Position numbers and translations under genes: made by a program. 5,110 nt of DNA from Deltaproteobacteria bacterium (GTDB lineage: Bacteria > Desulfobacterota > Desulfobacteria > Desulfobacterales > ETH-SRB1): assembly GCA_019314185.1 (NCBI GenBank), contig JAFCZU010000274.1, positions 1 through 5,110 on the forward strand, read 5' to 3'. Under the pieces are notes generated by a model. That model was not told the origin of the DNA, ran no database searches, and saw nothing but the letters and a program-made list of their open reading frames with translations. The number at the start of each line of letters is the position of its first letter. Position 1 is the first letter of the stretch. Of this stretch, positions 4,931 to 5,110 are shown piece after piece.

Positions 4931-5110
4931 AGGTCTATGATCTTTTCCATTTGAGTTTCCAGAGGTTCTAATTCTTCCTCCCGTCCGAATTTTCGAAACT
5001 GCTCTCGGAGCTTTTCAATCTTCTCTTTGAGCCGGGGCAACAATTCTTTCTGTATCTTTTCTCGCACCGATTTGCTCGATCGCTTCATTTCTTCTGCCAG
5101 ACGCTCCAAT
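4927..5110 (-). CDS. C-terminal end of a charged coiled-coil protein, cut by window edge
   Basis: The minus-strand frame is open from the window edge at 5110 to the TGA at 4927-4929, giving about 60 C-terminal residues. The true start lies outside the window: the first in-window initiation-type codon is a TTG at the very edge with no ribosome binding site. The sequence is rich in Lys, Arg and Glu with hydrophobic residues at heptad-like spacing (LLPRLKEKIEKLREQFRKF, then GREEELEPLETQMEKI), predicting a long amphipathic helix or coiled coil. No enzymatic motif is visible and the family is not recognised. The last codons overlap the start of the 37-residue ORF, so the two are probably cotranscribed. 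Confidence 0.75.
   Translation of the reverse strand, partial: LERLAEEMKRSSKSVREKIQKELLPRLKEKIEKLREQFRKFGREEELEPLETQMEKIIDL

Noticed and set aside
1..5110. CRISPR array, tRNA or rRNA genes
   Set aside because: No regularly spaced identical repeats with unique spacers and no cloverleaf or rRNA-like stretches were seen on either strand.

Overview
The window comes from a Gram-negative bacterium with a moderate to AT-leaning base composition. The evidence is a secreted gingipain-like (C25) cysteine peptidase with a Sec signal peptide, a lipobox lipoprotein and several transposon remnants. The C-terminal domain of the peptidase and the type of transposase relics recall uncultured environmental lineages (anammox planctomycetes, Desulfobacterota or Nitrospirota-like groups), but that is an impression from family knowledge and not a taxonomic proof. 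Every gene I can support is on the minus strand, so the biological reading direction is from position 5110 down to 1.

Right edge (4817-5110): the C-terminal end of a charged, coiled-coil protein runs in from outside the window. Its stop codon overlaps, as ATGA, the start of a 37-residue ORF, which suggests a translationally coupled pair. Positions 4096-4816 hold no convincing gene. This stretch contains an AT-rich, MITE-like element (4102-4438) with 19-bp perfect terminal inverted repeats, flanked by TCCTA on both sides. It abuts the 5' end of the large peptidase gene, so the gene's upstream control region probably lies in or across the element.

Centre (1420-3948, possibly to 4068 or 4095): a C25 peptidase with signal peptide, propeptide-like region, catalytic domain carrying the clan CD HG and AC motifs, an Ig-like domain and a roughly 110-residue C-terminal domain with a DxDxDxDxD calcium-binding-type loop. 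A GC-rich hairpin 40 nt past its stop codon is a probable terminator. Two good ribosome binding sites in one reading frame, 40 codons apart, leave its N-terminus open.

Left half (1-1350): an intergenic relic region (946-1350) has imperfect 56-bp-spaced repeats and other inverted repeats. Next comes a lipoprotein gene (361-870) with a clear TATAAT box and a TBP-like DUF4468-type domain as the best guess. Then come two nested mobile-element pieces: a frameshifted C-terminal fragment of an IS91-family (Y2) transposase (115-253), and the first 19 codons of a REP-associated (IS200-like, Y1) transposase that leaves the window at position 1. The latter is preceded by a REP-like hairpin and an apparent promoter.

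The genes do not form an obvious single pathway. The peptidase and lipoprotein are both exported, but nothing in the sequence links their functions. The region reads as an accessory, transposon-scarred neighbourhood.
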